Below, piece by piece: positions 9,312 through 18,074 of a stretch of DNA of 53,878 bases (positions are counted from its first letter, which is position 1; each line of letters starts with the position of its first letter). This DNA is from Bacteroidaceae bacterium (lineage in GTDB: Bacteria; Bacteroidota; Bacteroidia; Bacteroidales; Bacteroidaceae). The notes beneath the pieces were generated by a model. The model had not been told where the DNA came from. It worked only from the letters and a program-made list of their open reading frames with translations, and did no database searches. Where the stretch lies: assembly GCA_024697945.1 (NCBI GenBank), contig JAILRU010000131.1, positions 1 through 53,878 of the forward strand, written 5' to 3'. Both the position numbers and the translations under genes were made by a program.

Positions 9312-9500
9312 TTACCACTCATCATCCCAAATGCTACTGGATTCCTTTGTGCGGACTCCGCCACCACCGTCGACATAGTCTGCATCGGAGCCGCCAAGGG
9401 AGAGAACACCACCGCTAATACTTGTAACGCTGGCCTGCAGAATGCTTGTCTGGTGTTGTATCTTCACCACCATCATTGTGGGTTTCATGTATGTATTCAT
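9312..9500 (-). CDS. 62-residue peptide directly downstream of the C10 protease
   Basis: The ATG at 9500-9498 lies one base after the protease stop (9504-9502), so the two must be co-transcribed and are probably translationally coupled. The peptide starts MNTYMKPTMMVVKIQ. It has a short hydrophobic patch, then glycine-rich blocks (SISGG, SLGGS, DGGGG), and ends in an acidic, Trp-rich WDDEW. It has no signal peptide or membrane helix. Inhibitor genes accompany some C10 proteases (spi by speB, and inhibitors near Bacteroides C10 proteases), but this peptide does not resemble the protease propeptide. The Gly-Gly pairs could mark a processed peptide. I cannot assign a function. Confidence 0.7.
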   Translation of the reverse strand: MNTYMKPTMMVVKIQHQTSILQASVTSISGGVLSLGGSDADYVDGGGGVRTKESSSIWDDEW

Positions 9501-9501
9501 A

Positions 9502-12141
9502 TTATTTCAGGATTTTTTTACCATTAACAATGTTGATACCTTTCTGCATCTTCTGAAGCCGCTGCCCTGCGAGGTTGAAGATGACCTCCCCTCCATCACG
9601 GGAGGGGTCTGGGGTGGGTCTATCGATGCCATCCGCATCATCTTCCTCTCCAAAGTTCAGCACAAACTCCTTGACGCTGCTACCACCAATGTCACCGACT
9701 GAAATGCCGTTCAACTCAAACCATGCTCTGCAAGCTCCGATGGTCCTATTGGCGCTGGGATAATAGAGAGTACTGAGGAGGTGGTCATCGCTCGTATCGC
9801 CAGGGGTGCCGTTGTCGTCGATGCTGGTTCCCAAGTAGAGATTCGTCTTGATGCCACCTCTGAGCGTCACGGGAGAATAGTTGCCCTTGAAAATGACCTT
9901 ACCGTCTGCACTCTCGAAGTCAACGAAACCGCTTTTCAGTGTGACACCGTTGAAGACAGGGTTGACGATGTCATCATCGCTGCTCCACTTCACGATATAG
10001 GGTTTGCCTGCCTCAATAGCATTCAGGCCCTCGCTGAAGATGAGGGTAAGAACTCCCGTTTCGCGGTTGTAGTCCGACGAGGTAAGTGTCTTCACAGTAG
10101 CTCCTTCGAGAGGAGTACCACTGAAGTTGCTAACCGCAAACGGCAAGCACAGTGTGTTCCATGCACCATCCTTGTATAGGGTGCGGTCTGCCAGCTTAAC
10201 ACTCGTTGTTTTACCGTTATTTTTTTCTATATTAGCGGTGTTGGAAACGTTGTTGGCAATGACGAATGTATTTATGTTGAAAGTCGTTGCAGAACCAATT
10301 TGCGAGCCTCCCGTCCTACCATTATATAGGGCAATCTCGTTATCGCCAACTTCAGAGGGGATATAAGAGAAGGTCATGTTGACAGTTTCTCCAGCTGCAA
10401 TATTGAGAACTTTGCCCATAATGGGGTTGTTGTTGACGCGCAAGAAAACATTACCGTTGTAGCTACCCTCACCGCCAATAATGGTGGCTGTCACCGTATG
10501 CTCTGAACCTGTAGAGCAATTGCCAGTCACCTCAAGGGTGGCAGTAGGAGTAACATTTGCCGGGATGGGCACGTTGATGGTCAACGTATTGCCGCTGATG
10601 ACAGCCGTCAGCTTGTAGGCGTCGCCGTCGTGACATTCCTGCCAGGCCGTCTCACTGCTGGGCTTGCTCATCACCTTGATGTAATATGTACCGTTGGCCA
10701 CAGTGGATGGGATGGAGAGGTTGCGGAATGTGCTGCTGATGCTTTGATTCCAAATCTTCGTTTGGTTCTCCACGGCGACAAGCGTCTGCACCACTACCCC
10801 ACTACCGTTCACTAATTGCACGGCAACGTCGTAGGAATTGGTGCCATAGTCGTAGTCATAGGCAACGACGCTGAGGCTGATGCCGGTGAAGTCGCCCGAT
10901 TCGCCATCGCGGGTGTAAGTCTTGCTCGTCTTGGTGGCATCGTCGTCCCCAAGACGCAGACCTTCGAGCGACAAACAATAGTCTTTAGTGCCGACAGCAG
11001 GCGGCTGGATGCCAATAACAGCATCCTGTCCGTAGCTGAAGCCGTCGAGCGTCGAACTGCCGCCAATGCCCTGCTCCCATGGCTGTAGCACGGAGAGCAC
11101 GAAATATTCGTCGCAGGAACCGCCCCAGCCCCAATTAATATGGAAGTAGTCGGTCTCGCTCTCGTACTTATAGCCGTCGCAAATGAAAGAGTGTCCGCCG
11201 CCACAACTCTGACCACCAAGAGCCACAGGCCGACTGGCAGCCAACTCACCACAGATGAGGTCCACCCAATCGGCGTAGCTGTAGTTCTTGCGATAGCAGT
11301 GTTGCACACCTCCGTCGTAGCCGAAGTAGGTCTTCAATGCAAATGGAATGGCCTCGCCATAGGCTGCCGACCCGCCGTTGGAACTCAGGCCATACATCAT
11401 CTGCAGCGCCGCGCCGCAATATTGCATCAGCTTGGCCACAGCATTTTTCTCAGTATCAGTAGAAGTATTGCCGTAGGTGGCCGTCATGTTTGCCCAATCG
11501 AAAGTATTAGCAGCGAGACCGCTCACATCTAAGCTTATGGATTCTTTGGCTTTGTTCTCCGTGCTGGTTGTATAACCCGGGATGGCAGAGCAAGCTCCAG
11601 TCGGATACTTGTGATAGTACATGAGTTGCGCCATGGTGGTGGCTACGCAGCCCGTCACCGTGCGTTCGCCATCAATCGTCGGGCAGAGGAGGTTATACGG
11701 TGCTCCCTGGTTCCAGTGCGTCGTGATGAGCGGTTTGACGTTGCCCTTGGGAGTAGCTGTACGCTGCCTTGCCTTGGTTAGTTTTGCGTCACTACCATTC
11801 TGCTTCAACCAGGCAATCTGGTCGGCGTAGCCCTGCAGCCATGCACGCATATTGTCGGGCAAGTCATTGATATCGATGTTACCGCTCTGGCCGAAGCCAA
11901 GGATAGGCGTAGTCTGGTCGTCGTTGCTCACGATGACGAAGCCACCGTTGTTGCTCAAGTTGAACACGTACAGACCGCTGACCCTTCCCTCTGCAGTGAC
12001 AGTCGGAACCGATTTCCTTGTATTGTGACTCGACACAAACTGCTGTGCCAGTTCCTGTGCTGCTTTCTCCGTCAGCTCGTCGGCCCACATACATAAGGGC
12101 AAAACGAACGAAACGAGCATAATCAATGCTTTCCTATTCAT
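9502..12141 (-). CDS. C10 family (streptopain-like) cysteine protease with T9SS sorting domain
   Basis: An 879-residue secreted cysteine protease related to streptopain and Prevotella interpain. It has a signal peptide (MNRKALIMLVSFVLPLCMWA), a Spi-like prodomain (about 20-135, including GGFVIVSNDDQT), and a catalytic domain with Cys near 163 in VTGCVATTMAQLMYYHKYP and His near 316 in GGHSFICDGY, followed by HINWGWGG. Long beta-rich regions follow, then a C-terminal T9SS sorting domain (FNLAGQRL ... KGINIVNGKK). The start is ATG 12141, because the upstream ATG at 12165 would overlap the promoter. A GC-rich dispersed element encodes PTPDPSRDGGE just before the sorting domain. It is followed one base later by a 62-residue peptide gene. 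Confidence 0.92.
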   Translation of the reverse strand: MNRKALIMLVSFVLPLCMWADELTEKAAQELAQQFVSSHNTRKSVPTVTAEGRVSGLYVFNLSNNGGFVIVSNDDQTTPILGFGQSGNIDINDLPDNMRAWLQGYADQIAWLKQNGSDAKLTKARQRTATPKGNVKPLITTHWNQGAPYNLLCPTIDGERTVTGCVATTMAQLMYYHKYPTGACSAIPGYTTSTENKAKESISLDVSGLAANTFDWANMTATYGNTSTDTEKNAVAKLMQYCGAALQMMYGLSSNGGSAAYGEAIPFALKTYFGYDGGVQHCYRKNYSYADWVDLICGELAASRPVALGGQSCGGGHSFICDGYKYESETDYFHINWGWGGSCDEYFVLSVLQPWEQGIGGSSTLDGFSYGQDAVIGIQPPAVGTKDYCLSLEGLRLGDDDATKTSKTYTRDGESGDFTGISLSVVAYDYDYGTNSYDVAVQLVNGSGVVVQTLVAVENQTKIWNQSISSTFRNLSIPSTVANGTYYIKVMSKPSSETAWQECHDGDAYKLTAVISGNTLTINVPIPANVTPTATLEVTGNCSTGSEHTVTATIIGGEGSYNGNVFLRVNNNPIMGKVLNIAAGETVNMTFSYIPSEVGDNEIALYNGRTGGSQIGSATTFNINTFVIANNVSNTANIEKNNGKTTSVKLADRTLYKDGAWNTLCLPFAVSNFSGTPLEGATVKTLTSSDYNRETGVLTLIFSEGLNAIEAGKPYIVKWSSDDDIVNPVFNGVTLKSGFVDFESADGKVIFKGNYSPVTLRGGIKTNLYLGTSIDDNGTPGDTSDDHLLSTLYYPSANRTIGACRAWFELNGISVGDIGGSSVKEFVLNFGEEDDADGIDRPTPDPSRDGGEVIFNLAGQRLQKMQKGINIVNGKKILK
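9584..9622 (-). repeat. GC-rich palindromic dispersed element, copy 4
   Basis: Read on the minus strand it contains CCCTCCCGTGATGGAGGGG. It is in frame in the protease gene as PTPDPSRDGGE. It is the best match to copy 1 at 84-118. Confidence 0.75.
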
Positions 12142-12162
12142 ACTGTTTTTAAATTTCGGGCG

Positions 12163-12194
12163 CAAAGGTACAAAGAAATTTAGTATTTAACAAT
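12163..12194 (-). promoter_or_regulatory. Promoter of the C10 protease gene
   Basis: The -7 box TACCTTTG is at 12170-12163. A -33-like ATTG (12194-12191) is 20 bases upstream. The position rules out the longer start at 12165 and supports ATG 12141. Confidence 0.7.
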
Positions 12195-12240
12195 ATACCA
12201 TTTACTATTTATTATTAAATAGGTAATTTCGTTAATACTA

Positions 12241-13701
12241 TTAGTATTTCACGCAGCGGTAGGAGGGGTTGACGGAACTCGGAAGGCAGTCGGCAGCAGT
12301 ACGGCGGAGGCCGAAAACTTCACGGCCTGTGGTATCGTGCTCCGTGACGAGTCGGGTATTGTTGCCCTCTTCGATGCTCCAACCCCAACCCACGGTGAAG
12401 CGCTGGCCGAACAGCTGAACGGCTCCACAGGCCTGAGAAAAGTAATCTCCGCCTGGATTGAGCATATTGCCACCGCCAGTAACCTCGCCAGTCTGAGCGT
12501 TGACGTCGAGACGGAGTACGCGGGTGACCTGTGGACTATGGCCATTGCCATTGTCGAAGAGTGTCAGTGTACCGTCGTCATGAAGGGTGGCGTAGTGCTG
12601 GCCGCAGAAGCATTGGTCTTCGGGTAGCGACTCGCCGTCGATGCGCCACAAGATGTCGCCTGTTTTGCCAACACGGTCAATCTTCACAATCGAGGAGAGG
12701 TGACGGAAAGAGCAAAGCCAATTGCCGTCGGACAGCACCTGAATGGAGTTGAAATGTACGTAGTCGTAGTTGGTATCGAAAGCAGGACTGGTCCAACCCT
12801 CCATCTCAGGATGGTCGCTGCTCCACCAGTCGAAAACCACCTCACCGTCCTGCACTTCCTGTAGGTAAGCCACGGACAGCGCCCGGTCCCCAACCTCGCG
12901 GTCGATATAGGCCGAGATGATGTAGTGCGAGGGCGAGAAGAAGTAGAAATCGTGGCCATCGATAGGCTCACCATCGAACAGGTAGCCGTCCAGACTTGGT
13001 AGCGCATGGATAGTATCGATGGGCATGAAGCGGTCGTCCAGCAAGATTCGCATACCAGGATTGTAGCCGGTGAAGGCACGGTTGGTGAAGGCATAATCGG
13101 GCGCATGATAGCTGTAGTAGGTACGGCCATCGAATGTGTGCTTCTTGAAGTCCCAGTAGCCCTGTTCGTTGAAGGTACCAGCCTTCGACGTGGGGTCGAA
13201 TCGGTAGAAGAGGATACGTCCGTCGTTGTCGTACTTCATGACAAGACGCTGGAAGATAAACGAGAGGTAGAAATCGCCCGGTATGACGCCCTTGCCCGTA
13301 GCCTCGATGACGGGGATGCCAGTGTGCAGGGTATTCAGGTGCACGGTACCGCTCTGGTCGCCAGTGGTATAGGCAATCTCTATCTGCCGGTCTTTGGCAA
13401 TCTCGCCAACTGTGATGGCACATTTTCCGCTGCGGGCATCAGTGCCGCCTATGGTAAGTTTCTGAAAATCGGCAGCATTCTCCACATGGATGTCGGCAGT
13501 TGTCTCAGTGCTGAGCGTCGCAAGGTTAACGGTCTCCGTGGCAGGCAAGGTAATGTCGTAATACTCACCGTTAATAGTGAGGCGAAGCTCTGTAGCTGGC
13601 TTAGGAACATCGGTATTTTTGTCATCCCTACAGGATGTCAAGCCCGTCAGCCCTGCCAGCAGAAGCGCAGCGAGCACTTGGTTGAACTTTCTCTTATACA
13701 T
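12241..13701 (-). CDS. Arylsulfotransferase (ASST)-like lipoprotein
   Basis: A 486-residue predicted lipoprotein: the N-terminus MYKRKFN is followed by a hydrophobic segment and a lipobox ending LTSC. The C-terminal two thirds resemble the arylsulfotransferase beta-propeller family, for example DYVHFNSIQVLSDGNWLCSF and the DGTLTLFDNGNG blade. The N-terminal part (about 40-130) looks like an Ig-type beta domain. Enzymatic sulfotransfer is not proven, since many members are uncharacterised. It is transcribed alone on the minus strand, with a -7 box at 13738-13731. About 100 bases of A/T-rich sequence separate it from the protease gene downstream. Confidence 0.75.
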   Translation of the reverse strand: MYKRKFNQVLAALLLAGLTGLTSCRDDKNTDVPKPATELRLTINGEYYDITLPATETVNLATLSTETTADIHVENAADFQKLTIGGTDARSGKCAITVGEIAKDRQIEIAYTTGDQSGTVHLNTLHTGIPVIEATGKGVIPGDFYLSFIFQRLVMKYDNDGRILFYRFDPTSKAGTFNEQGYWDFKKHTFDGRTYYSYHAPDYAFTNRAFTGYNPGMRILLDDRFMPIDTIHALPSLDGYLFDGEPIDGHDFYFFSPSHYIISAYIDREVGDRALSVAYLQEVQDGEVVFDWWSSDHPEMEGWTSPAFDTNYDYVHFNSIQVLSDGNWLCSFRHLSSIVKIDRVGKTGDILWRIDGESLPEDQCFCGQHYATLHDDGTLTLFDNGNGHSPQVTRVLRLDVNAQTGEVTGGGNMLNPGGDYFSQACGAVQLFGQRFTVGWGWSIEEGNNTRLVTEHDTTGREVFGLRRTAADCLPSSVNPSYRCVKY

Positions 13702-13730
13702 ATTTTGTTATCTGTTTCTTTTTTGCTTTG

Positions 13731-13738
13731 CAAAGATA
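13731..13738 (-). promoter_or_regulatory. -7 promoter box of the ASST-like gene
   Basis: TATCTTTG on the minus strand, about 30 bases before the start. No TTTG at the standard spacing is visible, so only the -7 box is supported. Confidence 0.5.
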
Positions 13739-13779
13739 GTACAAAAAAACAAAAGAGTGTCAGAAAAACAAGATTTAAT

Positions 13780-13810
13780 TTTGTATTTCTCTCACTTATT
13801 TGTATCTTTG
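13780..13810 (+). promoter_or_regulatory. Promoter of ribE and downstream genes
   Basis: TTTG at 13780-13783, 19 bases, then TATCTTTG at 13803-13810: a full match to the consensus. The 5' UTR is only about 58 bases. The promoter is divergent from and close to the -7 box of the ASST-like gene. Confidence 0.85.
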
Positions 13811-13874
13811 CAGCATAATTACGATGGGTGAGACACAAATAAACGGCCCCTAAACAAATAAATCGATTATTCGC

Positions 13875-14501
13875 ATGTTTTCCGGAATTATTGAAAGTAT
13901 GGCACGTGTGGTTGCCATAGAACACGACCAGGACAATGTCCACTTGACGCTGACCTGTCCCTTCGTCGATGAACTGAGCATCGACCAAAGCATCGCCCAC
14001 AACGGCGTCTGCCTGACGGTCGTACGCATTTCTCCCTCTAAAGGAGAACGGGAGGTCTCGACCTACACCGTGACCGCAATGCGCGAGACTTTAGAGCGCA
14101 GCAACCTCGGACTGCTTAAGGTGGGCGACGAGGTAAACGTGGAGCGCTCCGTGCTGATGAACGGACGCCTGGACGGACACATTGTGCAGGGACACGTGGA
14201 CCAAACAGCAACTTGCATTGCCGTCGAAGACCAACAGGGCAGCCACCAATATACCTTCAAATACGAAAGCGACAAGGAGATGGTCAGGCACGGCTACTTC
14301 ACCGTCGATAAGGGTAGCGTCACCGTCAATGGTGTCAGCCTCACCGTCTGCCGACCCACAGCCGACACGTTCCAGGTCTGCATCATCCCCTACACCTACG
14401 ACAACACGAACTTCCACGCCATCCAGCCCGGTACTGTCGTCAACATCGAGTTCGACATCATTGGGAAGTACATCGCACGGTTGCACGAAATTCAAAATTG
14501 A
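13875..14501 (+). CDS. ribE: Riboflavin synthase alpha chain
   Basis: A 208-residue riboflavin synthase, which dismutates two 6,7-dimethyl-8-ribityllumazines in the last step of riboflavin synthesis. The MFSGIIE start and the two lumazine-binding repeats are clear (HNGVCLTV in the first, GHIVQGHVDQ linking, VTVNGVSLTV in the second). The segment SPSKGERE after VVRI is extra relative to the family. It is encoded by a GC-rich dispersed element at 14030-14056, inserted in frame in the first repeat. The two-domain esterase gene follows 10 bases downstream. Confidence 0.95.
   Translation: MFSGIIESMARVVAIEHDQDNVHLTLTCPFVDELSIDQSIAHNGVCLTVVRISPSKGEREVSTYTVTAMRETLERSNLGLLKVGDEVNVERSVLMNGRLDGHIVQGHVDQTATCIAVEDQQGSHQYTFKYESDKEMVRHGYFTVDKGSVTVNGVSLTVCRPTADTFQVCIIPYTYDNTNFHAIQPGTVVNIEFDIIGKYIARLHEIQN
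14030..14056 (+). repeat. GC-rich palindromic dispersed element, copy 5
   Basis: TTCTCCCTCTAAAGGAGAAC plus GGGAGG. It is in frame inside ribE, encoding SPSKGERE where homologues have a short loop. Confidence 0.6.
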
Positions 14502-14511
14502 TTAATTCAAA

Positions 14512-16251
14512 ATGATAATGAAAAAGTTTTCTTATTTTCTTATTCTCTTGTTTTCTGCACTTCTGAATGTGCAGGCAGGTAAGCACATTGCGCTTTGGCC
14601 TAAAGGCAAGATGCCCGACACACAGCCTCAGCAGATTGCGGCAATGACGGCAGAAGTCAATGCCGAAGGATTCAACCCTGACAAGAGCCGGATGCCTTTC
14701 CTGGAGTGGATGGAAAAGCCCGACACACCCAACGGCGGCTGCATGATTCTCATCTCCGGCGGCGGCTACAACAACACATGCGACAACAGCCTTATCACAC
14801 TTTGGACAAAGCGCTTTACAGAACTCGGTTTCCAGTGCGTCAACTTCGTCTATCGTACGCCACGACCAGAGGGACTGCCCATATACAAGACCGCATGGGA
14901 GGATGGGCAGCGAGCCGTCCGCATGGTGCGCAGCGAAGCAGAGAAGCGCGGCTTCGACCCCGAGAAGATTGGCACCATCAGTATGTCGGCAGGCTCACAT
15001 TTGGCACTCTTGCTTGCCACCAGTTCCCAGACACCTGCATACGCTCCTGTCGATAAGCTTGACGATATACCTTGCCACGTGAACTTCGCCATCGTCAATG
15101 CTCCGGCCTACGTCCTCAGCGACAGTGAGGGTGGCACACCCAACGTGCGCCTCGGCTATGGTCCCGATGTCAAGCTGGACACCATATTCCACTTCGACGA
15201 GAAAACCTGTCCCATGAGTCTGCATCATGGCGGCAACGACCCCTATAGTCCCAATGCCTCGACGATGGTGTTCCGCCAACTTCGCAAACGGAAGATACCT
15301 GCCGAACTGCACCTCTACCCAGGAAAGGGTCACGGTGCATTTGGTCTAGAGCGCGGCATAGAATTCTTACAGCAACTTGGTTTGCTGATGCCCCTCGCTC
15401 CAGAAGTGGAGATAATGAAGCGCTTCGACAACGACAACGACCGTGCAAAGTACGTCAAGGAGAACATCTGGCCCGACGGAAAGATGCCATACGTACAGGA
15501 GAACCAAGGTACGCCCTACATCGAGTGGCACATTCCCGCTAACCTCAAGACGAAAGCCATCCAGATCATCTATTCCGGCGGCAGCTATAACGGCAACGGT
15601 CCCGACGGATTTGAAGTAGCCCCTGCACGCCGCTACCTCAACAGCTTAGGTATGGCGGTCGTAACGATGCGCTACCGCACGCCGCGCCCGGCACCTGAGA
15701 CAGGTCTGAAGAAGCACATCTCCGCCTGGCAGGATCTTCAGCGCGCTATCCGTGTGGTCAAGAGCAAGGCAGCAGACTACGGACTCGACCCGAACAACAT
15801 CGGCATCATGGGCAGCAGCGCCGGTGGCCACCTCACACTCATGGGCGTGACCTCGTCCGTACAGCAAGCCTACCTGCCCATCGACGACCTCGACAAGCAG
15901 CCCTGCAACGTGCAGTGGGGCATCGGCATCTATCCCGCCTACGCTCTCACCGACGGATCTGAAGAACACAATACAACAAGCGGTGTGGACGACAGTGCCG
16001 TCCTGGTACCCGAGCTGAACTTCGACCTCAAGACCGTGCCGATGCTCTTCGTGCACGGCGACCAGGATGTCTGGGCAGCTATGAACTCCGTCAAGACATG
16101 GGAGAAGATGCGTGCTATGGGCATCCAGAGCGAACTGCACATCCTGGCCAAGCGTAACCACTGCTTCCAGCGGACAGCTTCCCCTGGCACCGGCAGTTAC
16201 ACCTATCTGGAACGCATTAGCGAGTTTCTGAAGGAGATGAAGAAACTATAG
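14512..16251 (+). CDS. Secreted tandem alpha/beta-hydrolase (two esterase domains)
   Basis: A 579-residue exported protein with a signal peptide (KKFSYFLILLFSALLNVQA) and two alpha/beta-hydrolase domains of the acetyl-esterase type. Domain 1 (about 25-290) has the nucleophile in ISMSAGSH near 156, Asp in HGGNDPYS and His in GKGHGAF. Domain 2 (about 300-577) has MGSSAGGHL near 431, HGDQDVW and KRNHCF. Both triads look complete, so both halves may be active. Such enzymes often remove acetyl or other esters from plant polysaccharides, but the substrate is inferred. Starts ATG 14512 or 14518 are both possible. It lies in the ribE-folA-thyA run without a clear functional link. Confidence 0.82.
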   Translation: MIMKKFSYFLILLFSALLNVQAGKHIALWPKGKMPDTQPQQIAAMTAEVNAEGFNPDKSRMPFLEWMEKPDTPNGGCMILISGGGYNNTCDNSLITLWTKRFTELGFQCVNFVYRTPRPEGLPIYKTAWEDGQRAVRMVRSEAEKRGFDPEKIGTISMSAGSHLALLLATSSQTPAYAPVDKLDDIPCHVNFAIVNAPAYVLSDSEGGTPNVRLGYGPDVKLDTIFHFDEKTCPMSLHHGGNDPYSPNASTMVFRQLRKRKIPAELHLYPGKGHGAFGLERGIEFLQQLGLLMPLAPEVEIMKRFDNDNDRAKYVKENIWPDGKMPYVQENQGTPYIEWHIPANLKTKAIQIIYSGGSYNGNGPDGFEVAPARRYLNSLGMAVVTMRYRTPRPAPETGLKKHISAWQDLQRAIRVVKSKAADYGLDPNNIGIMGSSAGGHLTLMGVTSSVQQAYLPIDDLDKQPCNVQWGIGIYPAYALTDGSEEHNTTSGVDDSAVLVPELNFDLKTVPMLFVHGDQDVWAAMNSVKTWEKMRAMGIQSELHILAKRNHCFQRTASPGTGSYTYLERISEFLKEMKKL

Positions 16252-16280
16252 ACCTTGAAAAGGGGAAAATGAAAAGTTAA

Positions 16281-16799
16281 ATGGTAAATATAAACATCAT
16301 TGCTGCCGTTGCTGAGAACGGTGCCATCGGACTGAATGGAAAACTGCTCTACTGGCTGCCTGCCGACCTGCGACGGTTCAAGGCTCTCACCACAGGCCAC
16401 ACCATCATCATGGGACGCAAGACCTTCGAAAGTCTGCCCAAGGGTGCCCTACCCAACCGTCGGAACATCGTCCTGTCCCGAAGCAAGAAGAACTTCCCCG
16501 GTGCAGAGCGTTTTTCCTCTCTGACCGAAGCCATTGCCGCATGCAACCTCCCCCAGAAGGGGGCTGGGGAGGCTGAGGACATCTATATCATTGGCGGTGC
16601 AAGCGTCTATGCCGAAGCCTTGCCTCTTGCCAATCGCCTATGCTTGACAGAAGTACACGACACTCCCCAAAAAGCAGACGCTTTCTTCCCCGACTTTAAT
16701 CGTGATGAATGGGAAGTTGTCTTCCGAGAGGAGCACGAACCCGATGAGGAGCACGCCCAAAGGTTTGACTTTGTGGATTACAAGAGAGTTAAGAGTTAA
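16281..16799 (+). CDS. folA: Dihydrofolate reductase
   Basis: A 172-residue DHFR that reduces dihydrofolate with NADPH and so regenerates the cofactor used by the adjacent thymidylate synthase. The family sequence is clear: NINIIAAVAENGAIG, LPADLRRFK with the active-site Asp, TIIMGRKTFESLP, and IYIIGGASVYAEAL. Between TEAIAACN and EDIYIIGG there is an extra LPQKGAGEA encoded by a GC-rich dispersed element at 16547-16573. It sits in frame just before a conserved strand. thyA starts 16 bases downstream after an A/T-rich phrase repeat. Confidence 0.95.
   Translation: MVNINIIAAVAENGAIGLNGKLLYWLPADLRRFKALTTGHTIIMGRKTFESLPKGALPNRRNIVLSRSKKNFPGAERFSSLTEAIAACNLPQKGAGEAEDIYIIGGASVYAEALPLANRLCLTEVHDTPQKADAFFPDFNRDEWEVVFREEHEPDEEHAQRFDFVDYKRVKS
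16547..16573 (+). repeat. GC-rich palindromic dispersed element, copy 6
   Basis: CCTCCCCCAGAAGGGGGCTG then GGGAGGC. It is in frame within folA, encoding LPQKGAGEA. Confidence 0.65.
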
Positions 16800-16815
16800 G
16801 AATTAAGAGTTAAGA

Positions 16816-17613
16816 ATGAAACAATATCTCGATCTTTTACAGAGAATCCTTGACGAAGGAGTCAAGAAGGAAGACCGAACCGGCACTGGTACCATCAGTA
16901 TCTTCGGCCATCAGATGCGCTTCGACCTGAGCGAGGGCTTTCCCCTGCTCACCACCAAGAAGGTTCACCTGAAAAGCATCATCTACGAACTGCTTTGGTT
17001 CCTGCAGGGAAACACAAACGCCCGCTGGCTGCAGGAGCGCGGCGTGCGTATCTGGAACGAATGGGCAGACCCAGAGACGGGCGACCTCGGGCACATCTAC
17101 GGCTATCAGTGGCGCTCGTGGCCTGACTACAATGGCGGTTTTATCGACCAGATACAGGAGGCTGTCGATACGATAAAACGCGACCCAGACTGCCGCCGCA
17201 TCATCGTTTCGGCATGGAATGTAGCAGACCTGAAGAACATGAACCTGCCGCCCTGCCACGCTTTCTTCCAGTTCTACGTCGCTAATGGAAAACTCTCGCT
17301 GCAACTCTATCAGAGAAGTGCCGACTGCTTCCTTGGTGTACCTTTCAACATTGCCTCATACGCCCTGCTCTGCATGATGATGGCACAGGTCTGCGGTCTG
17401 GAGCCAGGCGACTTCATCCACACGACCGGCGATACGCACATCTACCTGAATCACCTCGACCAAGTGCATCTTCAACTGTCCCGAGAACCCCGCAAGCTGC
17501 CTCAGATGCGAATCAATCCCGAGGTGAAGGATATCTTCAAGTTTGGGTACGAGGACTTCACCCTGGAAGGTTACGACCCCTACCCTGCCATCAAAGGCGT
17601 CGTAAGCGTCTAA
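16816..17613 (+). CDS. thyA: Thymidylate synthase
   Basis: A 265-residue ThyA that methylates dUMP to dTMP using methylene-tetrahydrofolate. The DRTGTGT phosphate-binding loop, [10 protein letters not shown], the catalytic Cys in [12 protein letters not shown], and [18 protein letters not shown] are all present. Length and motifs match the E. coli enzyme. It follows folA closely, the usual pairing, since ThyA produces dihydrofolate that DHFR recycles. The operon ends at the hairpin just after the stop. Confidence 0.97.
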   Translation: MKQYLDLLQRILDEGVKKEDRTGTGTISIFGHQMRFDLSEGFPLLTTKKVHLKSIIYELLWFLQGNTNARWLQERGVRIWNEWADPETGDLGHIYGYQWRSWPDYNGGFIDQIQEAVDTIKRDPDCRRIIVSAWNVADLKNMNLPPCHAFFQFYVANGKLSLQLYQRSADCFLGVPFNIASYALLCMMMAQVCGLEPGDFIHTTGDTHIYLNHLDQVHLQLSREPRKLPQMRINPEVKDIFKFGYEDFTLEGYDPYPAIKGVVSV

Positions 17614-17616
17614 AAC

Positions 17617-17648
17617 AAAGCTCCCCGAAGTCAAGTTCGGGGAGCTTT
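17617..17648. terminator. Bidirectional intrinsic terminator
   Basis: AAAGCTCCCCGAA and TTCGGGGAGCTTT form a 13-bp stem around a GTCAAG loop. It lies between the convergent thyA (+) and TonB-C (-) genes and can serve both. Confidence 0.9.
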
Positions 17649-17652
17649 CTGT

Positions 17653-18063
17653 TTAAGGTTGCTTGAAAATAACGGGAAGAAGAAATCGCGAACGTATCAC
17701 TTTCCCATTCCATCTCGCAGGCTTCCACTTCGGCATCTCGCTCACGACACGTATTGCTTCCTTTGAAAGCAAAGGATCGGGAGATCTCTTTACACTTATG
17801 CTATCAATCGTTCCGTCCTTTTCGACGATGAAACTGACGATGATTCGCCCTTGAGGTATGTTGACACAACAGCTTTTGGGGTACTTGATGTGCTCCTGAA
17901 TCCACTTGAAGCACGCTTCGTCGCCGCCTGGGAACTGGGCATTCTCTTCATAATCGATGAAGATATGAGAGGAGTCCGTCTCGGCAGTAGAGATCTTAAC
18001 CTCTTGTGCAAAAGCGAACGAAGCCAACGTCCAAAGTGCGGCCCCAAAGATAATCCGTCTCAT
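17653..18063 (-). CDS. Exported TonB C-terminal domain protein
   Basis: A 136-residue protein with a signal peptide (MRRIIFGAALWTLASFAFAQ) and a TonB C-terminal-type domain: YPKSCCVNIPQGRIIVSFIV, DGTIDSISVKRS, and WKPARWNGKVIRSRFLLPV. It lacks the N-terminal anchor and proline-rich linker of a true TonB, so it is a stand-alone periplasmic TonB-C domain of unknown job. ATG 18063 is preferred over the upstream GTG at 18078. It starts 11 bases after the nitroreductase stop and is probably co-transcribed with it. Confidence 0.8.
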   Translation of the reverse strand: MRRIIFGAALWTLASFAFAQEVKISTAETDSSHIFIDYEENAQFPGGDEACFKWIQEHIKYPKSCCVNIPQGRIIVSFIVEKDGTIDSISVKRSPDPLLSKEAIRVVSEMPKWKPARWNGKVIRSRFLLPVIFKQP

Positions 18064-18074
18064 CTTTTCACTTT

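Noticed and set aside
13811..13874. FMN riboswitch before ribE
   Set aside because: The 5' UTR is only about 58 bases and has none of the conserved FMN-aptamer blocks.
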